From Bradyrhizobium huanghuaihaiense (GTDB taxonomy: Bacteria > Pseudomonadota > Alphaproteobacteria > Rhizobiales > Xanthobacteraceae): 64,000 bases of DNA. Below, piece by piece: positions 45,474-54,795 of this stretch. A program made the position numbers and the translations under genes. The DNA lies in the NCBI RefSeq assembly GCF_007830635.1, contig NZ_VLLA01000029.1, forward strand, positions 1-64,000, in the 5' to 3' direction. The notes under the pieces are model-generated. The model was not told where the DNA came from and searched no databases. It saw only the letters and a list, made by a program, of their open reading frames with translations. Position 1 is the first letter of the stretch. Every line of letters begins with the position of its first letter.

Positions 45474-47183
45474 TTAGGCTGACAGAAGTCGTTCCGTAGG
45501 CGATGACTTCTTGATGACCGTTTTGCTCCAGAGCATGCCCTCGCACCACACATGCTCGACGCGCCCCCATTGGCATGCCGCCGCAGCATCGGGAAAGAAT
45601 CCCCGTCCATGGAGGTTGGCGCTCGTGGTGCAGAGCAGCGGAATGCCGGTGAGTTGCTCAAATTCGATGAGAAGCGCAGCAATTTTGTGAGGAGAGTTGC
45701 GGGAAATTGTCTGCAGCCGCGCCGAGCCGTCGAGATGTACCACTGCCGGGATCTTGTCGCGCCAATTCGCCCGGGTTTGGTGATCGAATAGCATGTAAGG
45801 ATCTGGCGTACCCGGGCTGAAGATCTCCGGCGCACGATCTTCCAGACAGATCGGCACCACCGGCCGGAAGTGTTCGCGCCGTTTGATGTCGTTGAGATGA
45901 TCCTTCATCTCCGGGGACGTTGGGGCCGCAAGAATGCTTCTACCGCCCAACGCCCGCGGCCCGAGCCCGGCACACCCGGAAAGAAAGATGACGGGCTTGT
46001 TGTCAGCAAGAATCGAGGCAAGTTCAGGCAGACTGCACGGCGCCGCCTCCCAGTCCGGCGGAACCTCGCTCTCCTGCAGGGCGGGGCCACTGTAAACTGA
46101 CCATTCCAACGGCTCGAAGCCATCTTGCGCTGCCATAGCGCCGCACGCCGCGCCGATTGCCGAGCCACTGTCATTTGGAAACGGCGGCACCCAGACATCA
46201 TCGAATAATCCGGTCGCGCGAAGCGCGCTGTTCCATTTGATGTTGAGACCGCAACCTCCGGCGATGCATAGATTTCGCGCTCCCGGAAGCGACGAGTGCC
46301 GTAGCAGAACCATCGCGATCTCCTTAACGAGAAGACGTTCCAGAAACACATGAAACGACGCGAGGACGTCCTCCGCGCGCTTGGCCTTCAGGCGCAATGC
46401 GCTTGACTCGAAGAAGTCGTGAATAACTGCGAGAGACGCTTCCGCATTGTTGATGTTTTCGCGGTAGCGACGAGCCTGCTCCGTGTCAGCCGCTGAGCGC
46501 GTTTCATAAAGCTCCTGGAACACTTCCACGATGCGTTCGTCCACGGAACCAAGCTCGATGTAGGCCATCAGCTTGCCAGCAATGCCCAAATCCCAACTGG
46601 AGCGGTTCGGCTGCCGGTATGGGCCGAAGTGAAGGCCCGCGGCGGCATAGGCATGGCCAATCATCGGAAACAGCGATCCGATGAGCCGCGCGCCCTGGGG
46701 CTCGACATAGTAAAGGCGTGGAAAGATACAGCCGTCCCATACCAGACACAACGCGGGTTTCCCCGCGCTGGCGAAAGGACTGGTGCTATATGCTGAGGCG
46801 ACATGGCCCGTGACATGCGGGTAGCTCTTATATGGAAACTCCTCGCCTCCGAGGAGGAGGCCATAGCCGTCGACGGAATCAAGGAGGCCCTCAGCATGAC
46901 GCTCGACATATGGCGCGCCTTTTAGCGCGACCGGCACCGCTCCGCTTAGGAGCTGGAACTGCGATTCATTCTCCCCGTCCCAGCCATCAATCACGAACTG
47001 ATCGATGTCGCGCGGATTCAGGCCATGCTCCGCCAAGGCGAAGACGACTGCATCGAGATTGTCGACGGACTGATAGCGAGGACCATTGCCGCGCTTCTCT
47101 TGCTCGACGCAAAAAAGACGCCGACCGTCCTCGACGACAGCAATTGCTCCGTCATGTGTCAACTTTATTCCGCAGATGCGCAT
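45474..47183 (-). CDS. nodU: Nod-factor 6-O-carbamoyltransferase NodU
   Basis: 569 residues. It transfers a carbamoyl group from carbamoyl phosphate to O-6 of the non-reducing GlcNAc. Family motifs: ICGIKLTHDGAIAVVEDGRR, HVTGHVASAYSTSPFASAGK, LCIAGGCGLNIKWNSALRAT, GLGPRALGGRSILAAPTSPE, VVHLDGSARLQTISRNSP and GIPLLCTTSANLHGRGF. The last motif normally reads LNTSFN; here it is CTTSANLHG, so activity could differ. It is a paralogue of NolNO in the same operon. Confidence 0.95.
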   Translation of the reverse strand: MRICGIKLTHDGAIAVVEDGRRLFCVEQEKRGNGPRYQSVDNLDAVVFALAEHGLNPRDIDQFVIDGWDGENESQFQLLSGAVPVALKGAPYVERHAEGLLDSVDGYGLLLGGEEFPYKSYPHVTGHVASAYSTSPFASAGKPALCLVWDGCIFPRLYYVEPQGARLIGSLFPMIGHAYAAAGLHFGPYRQPNRSSWDLGIAGKLMAYIELGSVDERIVEVFQELYETRSAADTEQARRYRENINNAEASLAVIHDFFESSALRLKAKRAEDVLASFHVFLERLLVKEIAMVLLRHSSLPGARNLCIAGGCGLNIKWNSALRATGLFDDVWVPPFPNDSGSAIGAACGAMAAQDGFEPLEWSVYSGPALQESEVPPDWEAAPCSLPELASILADNKPVIFLSGCAGLGPRALGGRSILAAPTSPEMKDHLNDIKRREHFRPVVPICLEDRAPEIFSPGTPDPYMLFDHQTRANWRDKIPAVVHLDGSARLQTISRNSPHKIAALLIEFEQLTGIPLLCTTSANLHGRGFFPDAAAACQWGRVEHVWCEGMLWSKTVIKKSSPTERLLSA

Positions 47184-47196
47184 ACGTCCTCCTGGC

Positions 47197-47826
47197 CTAA
47201 TGACCGGCGTTTGATTGTGCCGACGCGCCGCCCGGCTTCAGAAACCGGACGATCAAGCAGTCTTCGCTCGCCGACCCGGTGCAGCAGTGCCGGCGCTCGA
47301 TCTCTGATAGGCTCTCATTGAAGAGAGCGATCACCGTCTCAGCACCGGCAGCATGCCCCCAGCGTTGACATATTTCATCACGCGCAGACCCGAAAATGAG
47401 AGTCTCATCTGGCGCAAGCATACTCACCAGGTTGCGGATAGCCGCATGCATCTCGACGACGTCCCTGAGGTAGTAAAGAACCTCAGCCACGACAATCAAA
47501 TCGAATTGCTCAGTGGTCGAGAACCGCTGAATGTCGCAGGTCACCCAACTAATATGTGACCATTTCCCGGTCCGCAGTCGCGTTCGCTCGATTGCCTGCG
47601 GCATGACATCCACGACCGTAAGTCGCTCGCATAGCGGCGCCAGCATCTCCGTGAATGCACCGGCTGCACATCCTACTTCGAGCGCAGACGCCGCATCTCC
47701 GTCGCGGCGCGACATCCGGAGCATTTGCGCGTATCGCTGCTGCTCGAACGCACTAGTGTCGAGGCGCCACGGGTCGTCGACAGCCAACTCTCGCTCTAAT
47801 AACTGATGGTTTTCGTCCTGAGTCAT
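47197..47826 (-). CDS. nodS: Nod-factor N-methyltransferase NodS
   Basis: 209 residues. SAM-dependent N-methylation of the deacetylated non-reducing end of the chito-oligosaccharide. SAM motif ALEVGCAAGAFTEMLAPLCE, then LTVVDVMPQAIERTR and FDLIVVAEVLYYLRDVVEM. The start lies inside nodC, with 74 bases overlapping in another frame, as in other Bradyrhizobium nod operons, and the stop is 13 bases before nodU. Confidence 0.96.
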   Translation of the reverse strand: MTQDENHQLLERELAVDDPWRLDTSAFEQQRYAQMLRMSRRDGDAASALEVGCAAGAFTEMLAPLCERLTVVDVMPQAIERTRLRTGKWSHISWVTCDIQRFSTTEQFDLIVVAEVLYYLRDVVEMHAAIRNLVSMLAPDETLIFGSARDEICQRWGHAAGAETVIALFNESLSEIERRHCCTGSASEDCLIVRFLKPGGASAQSNAGH

Positions 47827-49210
47827 CAGCCGACCACTTATTTGTAGACAGTCGAACGATCGCGACCGGAAACACTCTCCGTCGCCGCCAGGCTCGATGG
47901 AGGCTGCGATAACGCCGCCTTACGAATAGGAGCAGGCGCCCCCCTACACCAGCAGGACTTCGTCCGGCATTCGGGTGCAGGATGACAGGCTGTTTCCCCT
48001 CTTCCGTCGGCATATCGGTGACTTTCCGAGATAGCCAATCGCTATTGCTCAATGTACAAAGCGCATAGGCCTTCAAAGGCAGTAAGAGACAGATATTGAT
48101 CGGCGTGTGGAGCGAGAAGCCGATAAACCGCAGCTCGCGGGCACGAAGCGCTGCCACACAGCACCGGACCGTAGTCATTGCAGCAATCGTCAATCCCGTC
48201 CACCAGGGTATAGAGCCATCGATCAGGAGCTGTGCGAGCGCAGCAAGTGATGAAATGGCGAGGAGCAATGGGCCGAGATTTTGCCCGATAACGTCTAGCG
48301 TCAAATAACCATCGAGCTCTGGCAGCAGGCGCCAAGCAAGAAACGTATCTCGAAAGGTACTTCGCGCCCAGCGGAGTTGCTGTCGTAGATATGGCCGAAG
48401 ACTGTGCGGGACGACTGTGGCTGCTATGGCGTCCGGAACGTATTCGGTTCGAAACCCCGCCTTGAGCATGAGTATCGTTAGGTGGCGGTCCTCGCCGAAA
48501 TCGCTCGGCTTCCCACGAAAGAATTGGGCTTCATATTGATCAAGAAGCAAGGCGAGCGCGGAACGCCGATACATGGCACATGGGCCGCAGCAACACATGA
48601 CGGCACCGAAGCGCGCCTGTGCCGCGCGCTCTTCGTTGCACGCGAGCCAATATTCCATGTCGATCAGCCTGGTCAGCCAGGTCTGGTTGCGATTGCTCGC
48701 GATCAGCTGACCCATGGCCGCACCGATTCCCGGGTCATGCATCTTCAATACAAGCTTCGTGACGACGTCGGCAGCAAGTATCGTATCGGAATCGACGTTG
48801 AGAACCAGATCACCGGATGAGCTGCGTATCGCTGCGATCTGCGCCTTGCGCTTTCCCACATTGTTCGCCAACAAGATAAAACTGAATCTCGGATCGCTCG
48901 CATATATCCGGTGTACAGGCGCGACAACGTCGCGGTTTGCCGATCCGTCATCGACCACATATACCTGCATCTTTCCGGCGTAGTCTTGACTGGCAATCGA
49001 CTCCAGACATTCGGCGAGTGTGTTCGGATTCTCGTTGAAGCACGGCACGATCACGTCCACAGCAGGAACGACCACCTCGGCTTGTCCAAGGTTGTCCAGC
49101 GATGAGTTGATCGCCGGCTGAGCATAAAGCGCTTGCACGCTCTTATAGATCGTCGATAGGAGCGCATAAGATGAAACGGCGGCAGCACTGGTCGTCGCGA
49201 GCAGGTCCAT
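47753..49210 (-). CDS. nodC: Chitooligosaccharide synthase NodC
   Basis: 485 residues. Membrane GT2 glycosyltransferase that builds the beta-1,4-GlcNAc backbone. N-terminal membrane segment, then the DxD-type LVLNVDSDTILAADVV, acceptor region DFGEDRHLTI and processivity motif RQQLRWARSTF. Membrane segments follow (LGPLLLAISSLAALAQLLI). A 60-residue basic tail after the last segment overlaps the nodS start region. It begins 14 bases after nodB. Confidence 0.97.
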   Translation of the reverse strand: MDLLATTSAAAVSSYALLSTIYKSVQALYAQPAINSSLDNLGQAEVVVPAVDVIVPCFNENPNTLAECLESIASQDYAGKMQVYVVDDGSANRDVVAPVHRIYASDPRFSFILLANNVGKRKAQIAAIRSSSGDLVLNVDSDTILAADVVTKLVLKMHDPGIGAAMGQLIASNRNQTWLTRLIDMEYWLACNEERAAQARFGAVMCCCGPCAMYRRSALALLLDQYEAQFFRGKPSDFGEDRHLTILMLKAGFRTEYVPDAIAATVVPHSLRPYLRQQLRWARSTFRDTFLAWRLLPELDGYLTLDVIGQNLGPLLLAISSLAALAQLLIDGSIPWWTGLTIAAMTTVRCCVAALRARELRFIGFSLHTPINICLLLPLKAYALCTLSNSDWLSRKVTDMPTEEGKQPVILHPNAGRSPAGVGGRLLLFVRRRYRSLHRAWRRRRVFPVAIVRLSTNKWSADDSGRKPSVIRARVGCRRPVAPRH

Positions 49211-49224
49211 GGGGTGTCGTTTTT

Positions 49225-49884
49225 TCAGTGGAGTTGAGGGAGTGGACGGATTACAAACCCGCGCCGTTGTAGTGCTGGAATGAGATATGCCAGCGCCGTC
49301 CTGGTCTGATCGCGCAGCGTAGAGCCACTGGGCAATCCCTCCTCATCGGGAGGATATCCGTCGTGCAGGAGCACAATTGCACCCGGGCGTACGTTCGCCA
49401 GTACGGAATTCACAATTGCATCAACCCCGGGGCGGGACCAATCTCTAGGGTCGACCGACCAGTGCAGAGCCGTGAGACCAGCGCTCGCCGCCACTGCGAG
49501 CACATCTCGCGTCCATATGCCGTAAGGCGCTCGCATATGCCTGGGCGAGGCCAGCGGGCACGCCAGACGGATGGCTTCGCTCGCCGTCAGCACCTCGTCG
49601 TGTAGCTCCGTAGGTCCGCATCTGGATAGATCAGGATGGGTCATCGTATGGTTCGCAACCTCATGCCCTTCCGCAATCATTCGTCGGATGAGTTCAGGAT
49701 GCTCCGTCGCGTACGTCCCGATGACGAAGAATGTCGCGGGGACCCGATGTTGCGCCAGGACATCGAGCACCTCTGGCGTACAAAATGGATTTGGCCCATC
49801 GTCAAAGGTCAAATGGACAGCTCGACTTCCGCCCGCGTCAGCGTAGTCGCAGCGGACAGTAGATAGGGTGGAACGCTCTGTCAC
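49225..49884 (-). CDS. nodB: Chitooligosaccharide deacetylase NodB
   Basis: 219 residues from a GTG at 49884 whose GTGA overlaps the nodA stop. NodB homology (CE4) domain: motif 1 [20 protein letters not shown] with catalytic Asp pair, motif 2 [14 protein letters not shown] with metal His residues, motif 3 [13 protein letters not shown] and motif 4 [16 protein letters not shown]. Removes the N-acetyl group from the non-reducing end so that NodA can add the acyl chain. Confidence 0.97.
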
Positions 49885-50513
49885 AACTCAGGCCCGTTAC
49901 GATCGATGACAGTCCCGGCCGGCCATTCGCTTATCGAGCGTCCGACCGGAAACACCACGACGATCACGTCTTCGATGCGCGTCGGCGATAAATTTGGATA
50001 GACATCCGGCAAGGTGGAGCGGACGCGAATGCCACGCATCAGGGTGGCGAGCCCCTGCCTTTCGACCAGTCGGGTCAAATGTTTTTCGAGGGCCGAGCGA
50101 ACCGCGCCAAATCCGAATGGAACGCCGAGCTCCTGGAGTGCGGGATACATCACGCGCATTGCGTGGCCTATCCCGTGCCCCTCGAGATCGGGGCGCACCG
50201 CATACAACCCCAGTTCGGCCACAGGGAGATCGACTTCACCAACTTTGATGAAGCGGCGCAGTAGCCCGATGTGAGCCGCTACCCCGCGCGCGTCGTAACC
50301 AATTACGCGGAGCTCGGGTCTTGCTCCAGCCCAACTTCGGCTCCGCTCAAACGGCTGCGCATTGAACGCACCCGTCGGTCCGTAACTCTTGCGGAAGAAC
50401 TCCGCGAGCTCGGCATGATCGGCGAGCTGCAGTTCACTTTCCCAACGAAGGCTCCACTGCACTTGAGCGCGCCCAGAAGATCCTTCCGCAGTCGGGGAGA
50501 CGGCAATGTTCAT
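49881..50513 (-). CDS. nodA: Nod-factor N-acyltransferase NodA
   Basis: 210 residues from [17 protein letters not shown] at 50513, with AAGGAAG upstream; the frame is open to 50558 but the family starts here. Conserved blocks: [38 protein letters not shown] and [20 protein letters not shown]. Transfers the fatty acid to the free amine created by NodB; its specificity shapes host range. It overlaps nodB by four bases. Confidence 0.97.
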
Positions 50514-50554
50514 GGCGAGCTTCCTTGCGCCGGTGGAATGAAGAGCGGGGATGG

Positions 50555-50959
50555 TCACGTCAATTCGCTATTCGCCGAACCGCCGATGAATGCTGAGATG
50601 CGCCGCCATGCTCTGTCGGAGCTCGGCACTGCTCGCCTACTCCGCGCCGCTGGCCTTTGCGCGACGGAGCGATCGCTTGATTGCACCCTCGTGCGGTTGA
50701 TGCCGCGCTCACGATAACTCGGAAGCTGCCGACGAGGCGGTTGGGCTAGCCAGAACCTGTCTGCACCAGCGAGCTTTTGTGCCTGCAGTCGCATCGCCCT
50801 CCGGCGCTTTGACGTCTGAGGGCCGGCCATCGGCGCGCAAGCCTCATCGATGGCGCATCGGAGCGGCATCAGATCACACTGGCTTTTATACATCTTCGAC
50901 ACGCCCCACATGCACTGGACAGGCGAGCCATTTGGAACGGCGCCTGGAATTCTTGGCAT
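50555..50959 (-). CDS. nodY: NodY-position protein (first gene after the nod box)
   Basis: A frame of up to 221 codons (to 51220) lies between the nod box and nodA and ends at 50555. The start is uncertain: [20 protein letters not shown] at 50959 has a weak AGG upstream and gives 134 residues. The protein is Arg-rich and low in recognisable structure. Bradyrhizobium nod operons begin with nodY (B. japonicum) or nodK (B. elkanii) at this position, and neither has a known function. The name rests on position and orientation. Confidence 0.5.
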
Positions 50960-51252
50960 CCGCAACCTGCGTCTGCCTCTATTCTTCGACACTAGAATGA
51001 GGCTGAACGCGCCCTCAATTGTACGCGGGTAAACCTGAAATATGGAAACGGATGATATCCGCATACCAACGTTTATCGGGACGCGCTTGGCGTTCGAACG
51101 GCCACGCTTAAGGAGAAACAACAACGCGCGCCCATGGTGCGCTCCCACGTCTGGGAGCTCTTCTCTTAGCTCACGTGAACGACCGGAAACCATCGTGGCG
51201 CGTCTAATTGCTTTTTCCAAACTTCAGTTTGCTATCCAACCTCCCCCAGTTT

Positions 51253-51295
51253 GGTAAAATCGATTGTTTCGATAGAACACATCCACACGATGGAT
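51253..51295 (-). promoter_or_regulatory. nod box of nodYABCSUIJ-nolNO-nodZ operon
   Basis: On the minus strand ATCCATCGTGTGGATG, six bases, ATCGAAACAATCGATTTTACC: a near-perfect nod box. It ends 12 bases before the divergent nodD1 start, so NodD bound here can both activate the nod operon and influence nodD1. Confidence 0.97.
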
Positions 51296-51306
51296 AGACT
51301 CATCAC

Positions 51307-52251
51307 ATGCGGTTCAAGGGACTTGATCTAAATCTTCTCGTTGCGCTCGACGCCGTGATGACGGCGCGCAACCTCACAGCGGCGGCTCGCAAAATCAATC
51401 TGAGCCAGCCTGCTATGAGCGCTGCGATCGCACGGCTGCGCACCTATTTCCGCGATGAACTCTTTACTATGAGAGGTCGCGAACTCGTCCCGACACCTGG
51501 CGCGGAAGCGCTTGCAGGTCCGGTTCGCGAGGCTCTGCTGCACATCCAACTCTCAATCATATCGCGGGACGCGCTCGACCCTGCTCAATCGAGCCGACGC
51601 TTCAGGGTCATTCTCTCAGATTTCATGACGATCGTTTTTTTCCGCAGAATTGTGGACCGCATGGCGCAAGAAGCCCCCGCGGTGCGCTTCGAACTGCTGC
51701 CATTTTCTGATGAACCGGATGAGCTGCTGCGGCGGGGCGAGGTCGACTTTCTCATTCTGCCGGAACTTTTCATGTCGAGCGCGCACCCTAAGGCGACGCT
51801 GTTCGACGAGAGCCTCGTATGCGTCGGATGCCGCGCGAACAAGCAGCTATCCCGGCAGCTTACGTTCGAACAATACATCTCGATGGGGCACGTTACTGCC
51901 AAGTTCGGACGCGCACTGAGACCGAACCTCGAAGAATGGTTTTTGCTTGAGCACGGCCTGAGGAGACGAATTGAGGTCGTCGTGCAGGGCTTTAGCCTGA
52001 TTCCGCCCCTGTTGCTAGACACGAGCCGTATCGGCACGATGCCCTTACGACTGGCCAGGCACTTCGAAAAGCGGATGCCGTTGCGGATCATCCAACCGCC
52101 CCTCCCCCTGCCCACATTCACAGAGGCCCTGCAGTGGCCCTCATTCCACAATACCGACCCCGCGAGCATCTGGATGCGTCGGATATTGCTCGAGGAAGCA
52201 TCCAACATGGCATCTGGGGACCAGGAGCCTCCAACTCGCAGGCGCTGTTAG
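51307..52251 (+). CDS. nodD1: Flavonoid-responsive LysR regulator NodD1
   Basis: 314 residues starting MRFKGLDLNLLVALDAVMTA. N-terminal HTH (NLTAAARKINLSQPAMSAAI) followed by the LysR ligand-binding domain. Called NodD1 because it is the copy adjacent and divergent to nodY, as in B. japonicum. Binds the nod box in the shared intergenic region and activates nod genes with isoflavones. Confidence 0.95.
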   Translation: MRFKGLDLNLLVALDAVMTARNLTAAARKINLSQPAMSAAIARLRTYFRDELFTMRGRELVPTPGAEALAGPVREALLHIQLSIISRDALDPAQSSRRFRVILSDFMTIVFFRRIVDRMAQEAPAVRFELLPFSDEPDELLRRGEVDFLILPELFMSSAHPKATLFDESLVCVGCRANKQLSRQLTFEQYISMGHVTAKFGRALRPNLEEWFLLEHGLRRRIEVVVQGFSLIPPLLLDTSRIGTMPLRLARHFEKRMPLRIIQPPLPLPTFTEALQWPSFHNTDPASIWMRRILLEEASNMASGDQEPPTRRRC

Positions 52252-52519
52252 GCTTACCTTAAGCTGCGCTCTGAACATCCCCGGCACACTGTAGAACCTT
52301 CGACGTGCCCCGTTTTCTTTCGTCTCTCCAGGGTATGGAGGTGAGAAGGAGCCACAGACGCGCAATGCGACGATCGGTCGCGAAGCCTTTTCCAGTTGTG
52401 CGCGTGGTGACCTCGAAGGTGCGGTTTGATGCGCTCACGACGCATTCAGGCTACGTCCGGCAACCATCGCAGAAGAATATGCCTGCCGTGCAAATGTTTG
52501 GCTCTATCACTAAAATGTC

Positions 52520-52550
52520 TTGAACCGCACATTGCGTCAGGTTGTAGGTT
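52520..52550 (+). promoter_or_regulatory. MerR-type promoter (site D), upstream of nodD2
   Basis: TTGAAC (52520-52525), 19-base spacer, TAGGTT (52545-52550), with half-dyad GCGTcAGG retained (CCGcACAttgCGTcAGG). In B. japonicum NolA is known to raise nodD2 expression, which makes this a plausible NolA site. The leader to nodD2 would be about 330 bases. Confidence 0.7.
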
Positions 52551-52551
52551 G

Positions 52552-52884
52552 CTCTCGTGACAAGCGCTGCACGACCCAGCTGTCGACACCGCGCTTTGGC
52601 ACGCTGACGAACACTGGGCTGATCTGCCATCAGCGGACTGAACGACCCTGCTGCGTGGCCGGCCGGAACCGGCAAGACCAATTAGCTTGGAGCTCCCGAC
52701 GCTTTCCCGCCGCTGCCGATCGGCTTTCCGCCTGCTCTCCATTGTTGCGGTCATCTCGCAAGCTTCCTTTCCCGGGCGCAGGAATGAGCCGATGTCCATT
52801 GGGGCGGGCCAAGACGATTGCTCCAGGCGCTGGCGCCACCGCACGCTATTGCGCAGCAACGACGTTTGTGCCGGATAGGAAGAG
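52552..52884 (+). other. Long nodD2 leader
   Basis: About 330 bases between the MerR-type promoter and nodD2. Frames inside overlap nodD2 or are short; nothing supported as a gene. Confidence 0.4.
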
Positions 52885-53877
52885 ATGCGTTTCAAAGGTC
52901 TGGATCTAAATCTTCTGGTCGCGCTGGATGCTCTAATAACTGAGCGCAACCTCTCGTCAGCCGCACGCAAGATCAATCTTAGTCAGCCGGCAATGAGCGC
53001 AGCCGTTGCCCGGCTGCGCAAGCATTTCCGTGATGAACTGTTTGGAATGAGGGGGCGCGAACTTGTCTTGAGCTCACGCGCGGAAGGGCTCGCGGCTCCT
53101 GTGCGCGAGGCTCTGATGCACATTGAACTCTCGATTATGGCCCGACATCCGTTCGACCCAGCTCGATTGAACCGCCGATTCAGGATCGTCCTTTCTGACT
53201 TCGTAACAGTTGTGCTCTTCCGAAATGTCGTAGCACGCGTCACGCGAGAAGCCCCCGCCGTCAGCTTCGAATTGGCTGCGCCGACCGATGAACACGAGCT
53301 GCTCCTCCGCCGCGGTGAAGTCGATTTTGTTATCCGGCCAGATTTTTTCATGTCCAGCACGCACCCCAGAGCGGCCCTATTCGAGGAGCGACTCGTCTGC
53401 GTAGGCTGCTGCACCAATAGGGAATTACAACCCCGGCTTACATTCGATCGATATATGTCGATGGGTCACGTTGCAGTTAAGCACGGAGGTGCGCCCCGGA
53501 CGCCAGTTGAGCATTCCTTTTTGACTGATCTCGGACCCACGCGGCGCATCGACATCCTCGTGCAGAGCTTCAGCATGATCCCGCCTCTCATAGTTGGGAC
53601 GAACCGCATAGGCACGATGCCATTAGGGCTCGTGAGGCATTTCCAAAGAACGATGCCCCTTCGGATCGTTGAGCTTCCGCATCCATTCCCCGCCTTCACC
53701 GAGGCGGTCCAATGGCCCTCACTTCACAACAGCGACCCGGGAAGTCTGTGGATGAGGGACATTTTGTTTCAGGAGGCCACCCGCATGGCAACTACACAAG
53801 AGCTCCGTGTGACCAGCAGCCCGGAAGACGCGGAGCCCCCGGGACATTTCGTGCGATCCGTCTCACCGTTGCCGTAA
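52885..53877 (+). CDS. nodD2: LysR regulator NodD2 (second nodD)
   Basis: 330 residues starting MRFKGLDLNLLVALDALITE after GGAAGAG. HTH NLSSAARKINLSQPAMSAAV. It aligns with NodD1 along its whole length but has a longer, divergent C-terminus (VTSSPEDAEPPGHFVRSVSP). In B. japonicum NodD2 represses nod genes and is part of the NolA and population-density control circuit. Its own promoter candidate is of the MerR type (site D), not a nod box. Confidence 0.94.
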   Translation: MRFKGLDLNLLVALDALITERNLSSAARKINLSQPAMSAAVARLRKHFRDELFGMRGRELVLSSRAEGLAAPVREALMHIELSIMARHPFDPARLNRRFRIVLSDFVTVVLFRNVVARVTREAPAVSFELAAPTDEHELLLRRGEVDFVIRPDFFMSSTHPRAALFEERLVCVGCCTNRELQPRLTFDRYMSMGHVAVKHGGAPRTPVEHSFLTDLGPTRRIDILVQSFSMIPPLIVGTNRIGTMPLGLVRHFQRTMPLRIVELPHPFPAFTEAVQWPSLHNSDPGSLWMRDILFQEATRMATTQELRVTSSPEDAEPPGHFVRSVSPLP

Positions 53878-54463
53878 GCACATTCGCGAAGTCTACGAAC
53901 CTCACATTCCAACACTTGTCTCAACACACAATTCCTGCTCGCCTGGCTTGCTCTTATTGCCGGGGGAAAGGATCCTTGCGGCAGGCAAGAGGCGCTTTCG
54001 CTCTTCGCACCTCCGCCTCGGGGGCGAGAAACGGCAGACTGCCGACTTGATGCTTTTAGGGACGGGAACGGAACGGGGCCGGCGAGCGACGGAGCAATGC
54101 CTTCGCACTGAAGCTAGGCGTTTACGTTGCAACGGCCGCGGCAGGGCGCAGCTCTCTCAAGAAGGTAGGCCAGGCACGGAGCTCTTGCCGTCAACTCCCT
54201 GGGTCGGTAGTTGCTCCCGATGAACGGAGATGATCAGCTTATTCGGATTCCTACCACCGTTCATTGTGAGCATAGAGATCGTCGGACTTGCCGTGCCGTC
54301 GAAGCTAGCATCGCGAACGCGTGTGGCCTGAACGCATCACACAGCAGCACATCACATCCTCATCGCTTTGCGCCGCAGGTATGACTTCTTTTGGCCCTAC
54401 CGCAGCCAAACGTCTTGACGACGTGCGCTGCGCTTGACTCAATTTCAAACAAGGAGCTGAACG
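53878..54463. other. Non-coding stretch between nodD2 and the small ORF
   Basis: No gene supported; short frames only. Confidence 0.4.
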
Positions 54464-54673
54464 TTGAAGCTTTGCAGCGGGGTGTTCGATCCAGAAGAGC
54501 TATCTGCCCTCGGACGGCTTTATGACGGCGCCGTCGACGCGCTACCTCCGTCGATGCGGAGTCCAGAAAACTGCGCAGCAATCGCCAAACTTATCCTGGA
54601 GCGTACGGCGGCTGGCGAGGCTGAACTGGCACGCCTGGCGAACTTGTTGATCACCCTTTCTCCTGAGGGTTGA
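54464..54673 (+). CDS. Small conserved rhizobial protein (paralogue of 58404-58766)
   Basis: 69 residues from a TTG at 54464 with AAGGAG seven bases upstream. The core FDPEELSALGRLYDGAVDAL, PPSMRSPENCAAIAKLILER aligns with the C-terminal half of the 120-residue protein at 58404 (YHPEDLQILGRLFDQTVAAL ... RTSANRLTIAKLILSR). Function is unknown. It is a short helical, acidic protein, located about 120 bases before nolA on the same strand and possibly in one transcriptional neighbourhood. Confidence 0.7.
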   Translation: MKLCSGVFDPEELSALGRLYDGAVDALPPSMRSPENCAAIAKLILERTAAGEAELARLANLLITLSPEG

Positions 54674-54749
54674 TCAGCCGCCATTCTAAGGATAGTCACC
54701 ACTCGCGCGCATGAATTAAAGGCGATTCAACTGGAGCTTAGAAATCCGC

Positions 54750-54780
54750 TTGAATCATACGTGACGTCAGGTTGTAGGCT
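54750..54780 (+). promoter_or_regulatory. MerR-type promoter (site E), directly upstream of nolA
   Basis: TTGAAT (54750-54755), 19-base spacer, TAGGCT (54775-54780), dyad TCAtACGtgaCGTcAGG. It ends 16 bases before the nolA ATG, leaving a very short leader. This placement points to NolA autoregulation. Confidence 0.8.
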
Positions 54781-54795
54781 TTGAAATTGAACAAC

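Noticed and set aside
45552..45835. Upstream extension of the nodI frame inside nodU
   Set aside because: NodI homology begins at 45472, one base after the nodU stop; the extension is chance open frame.
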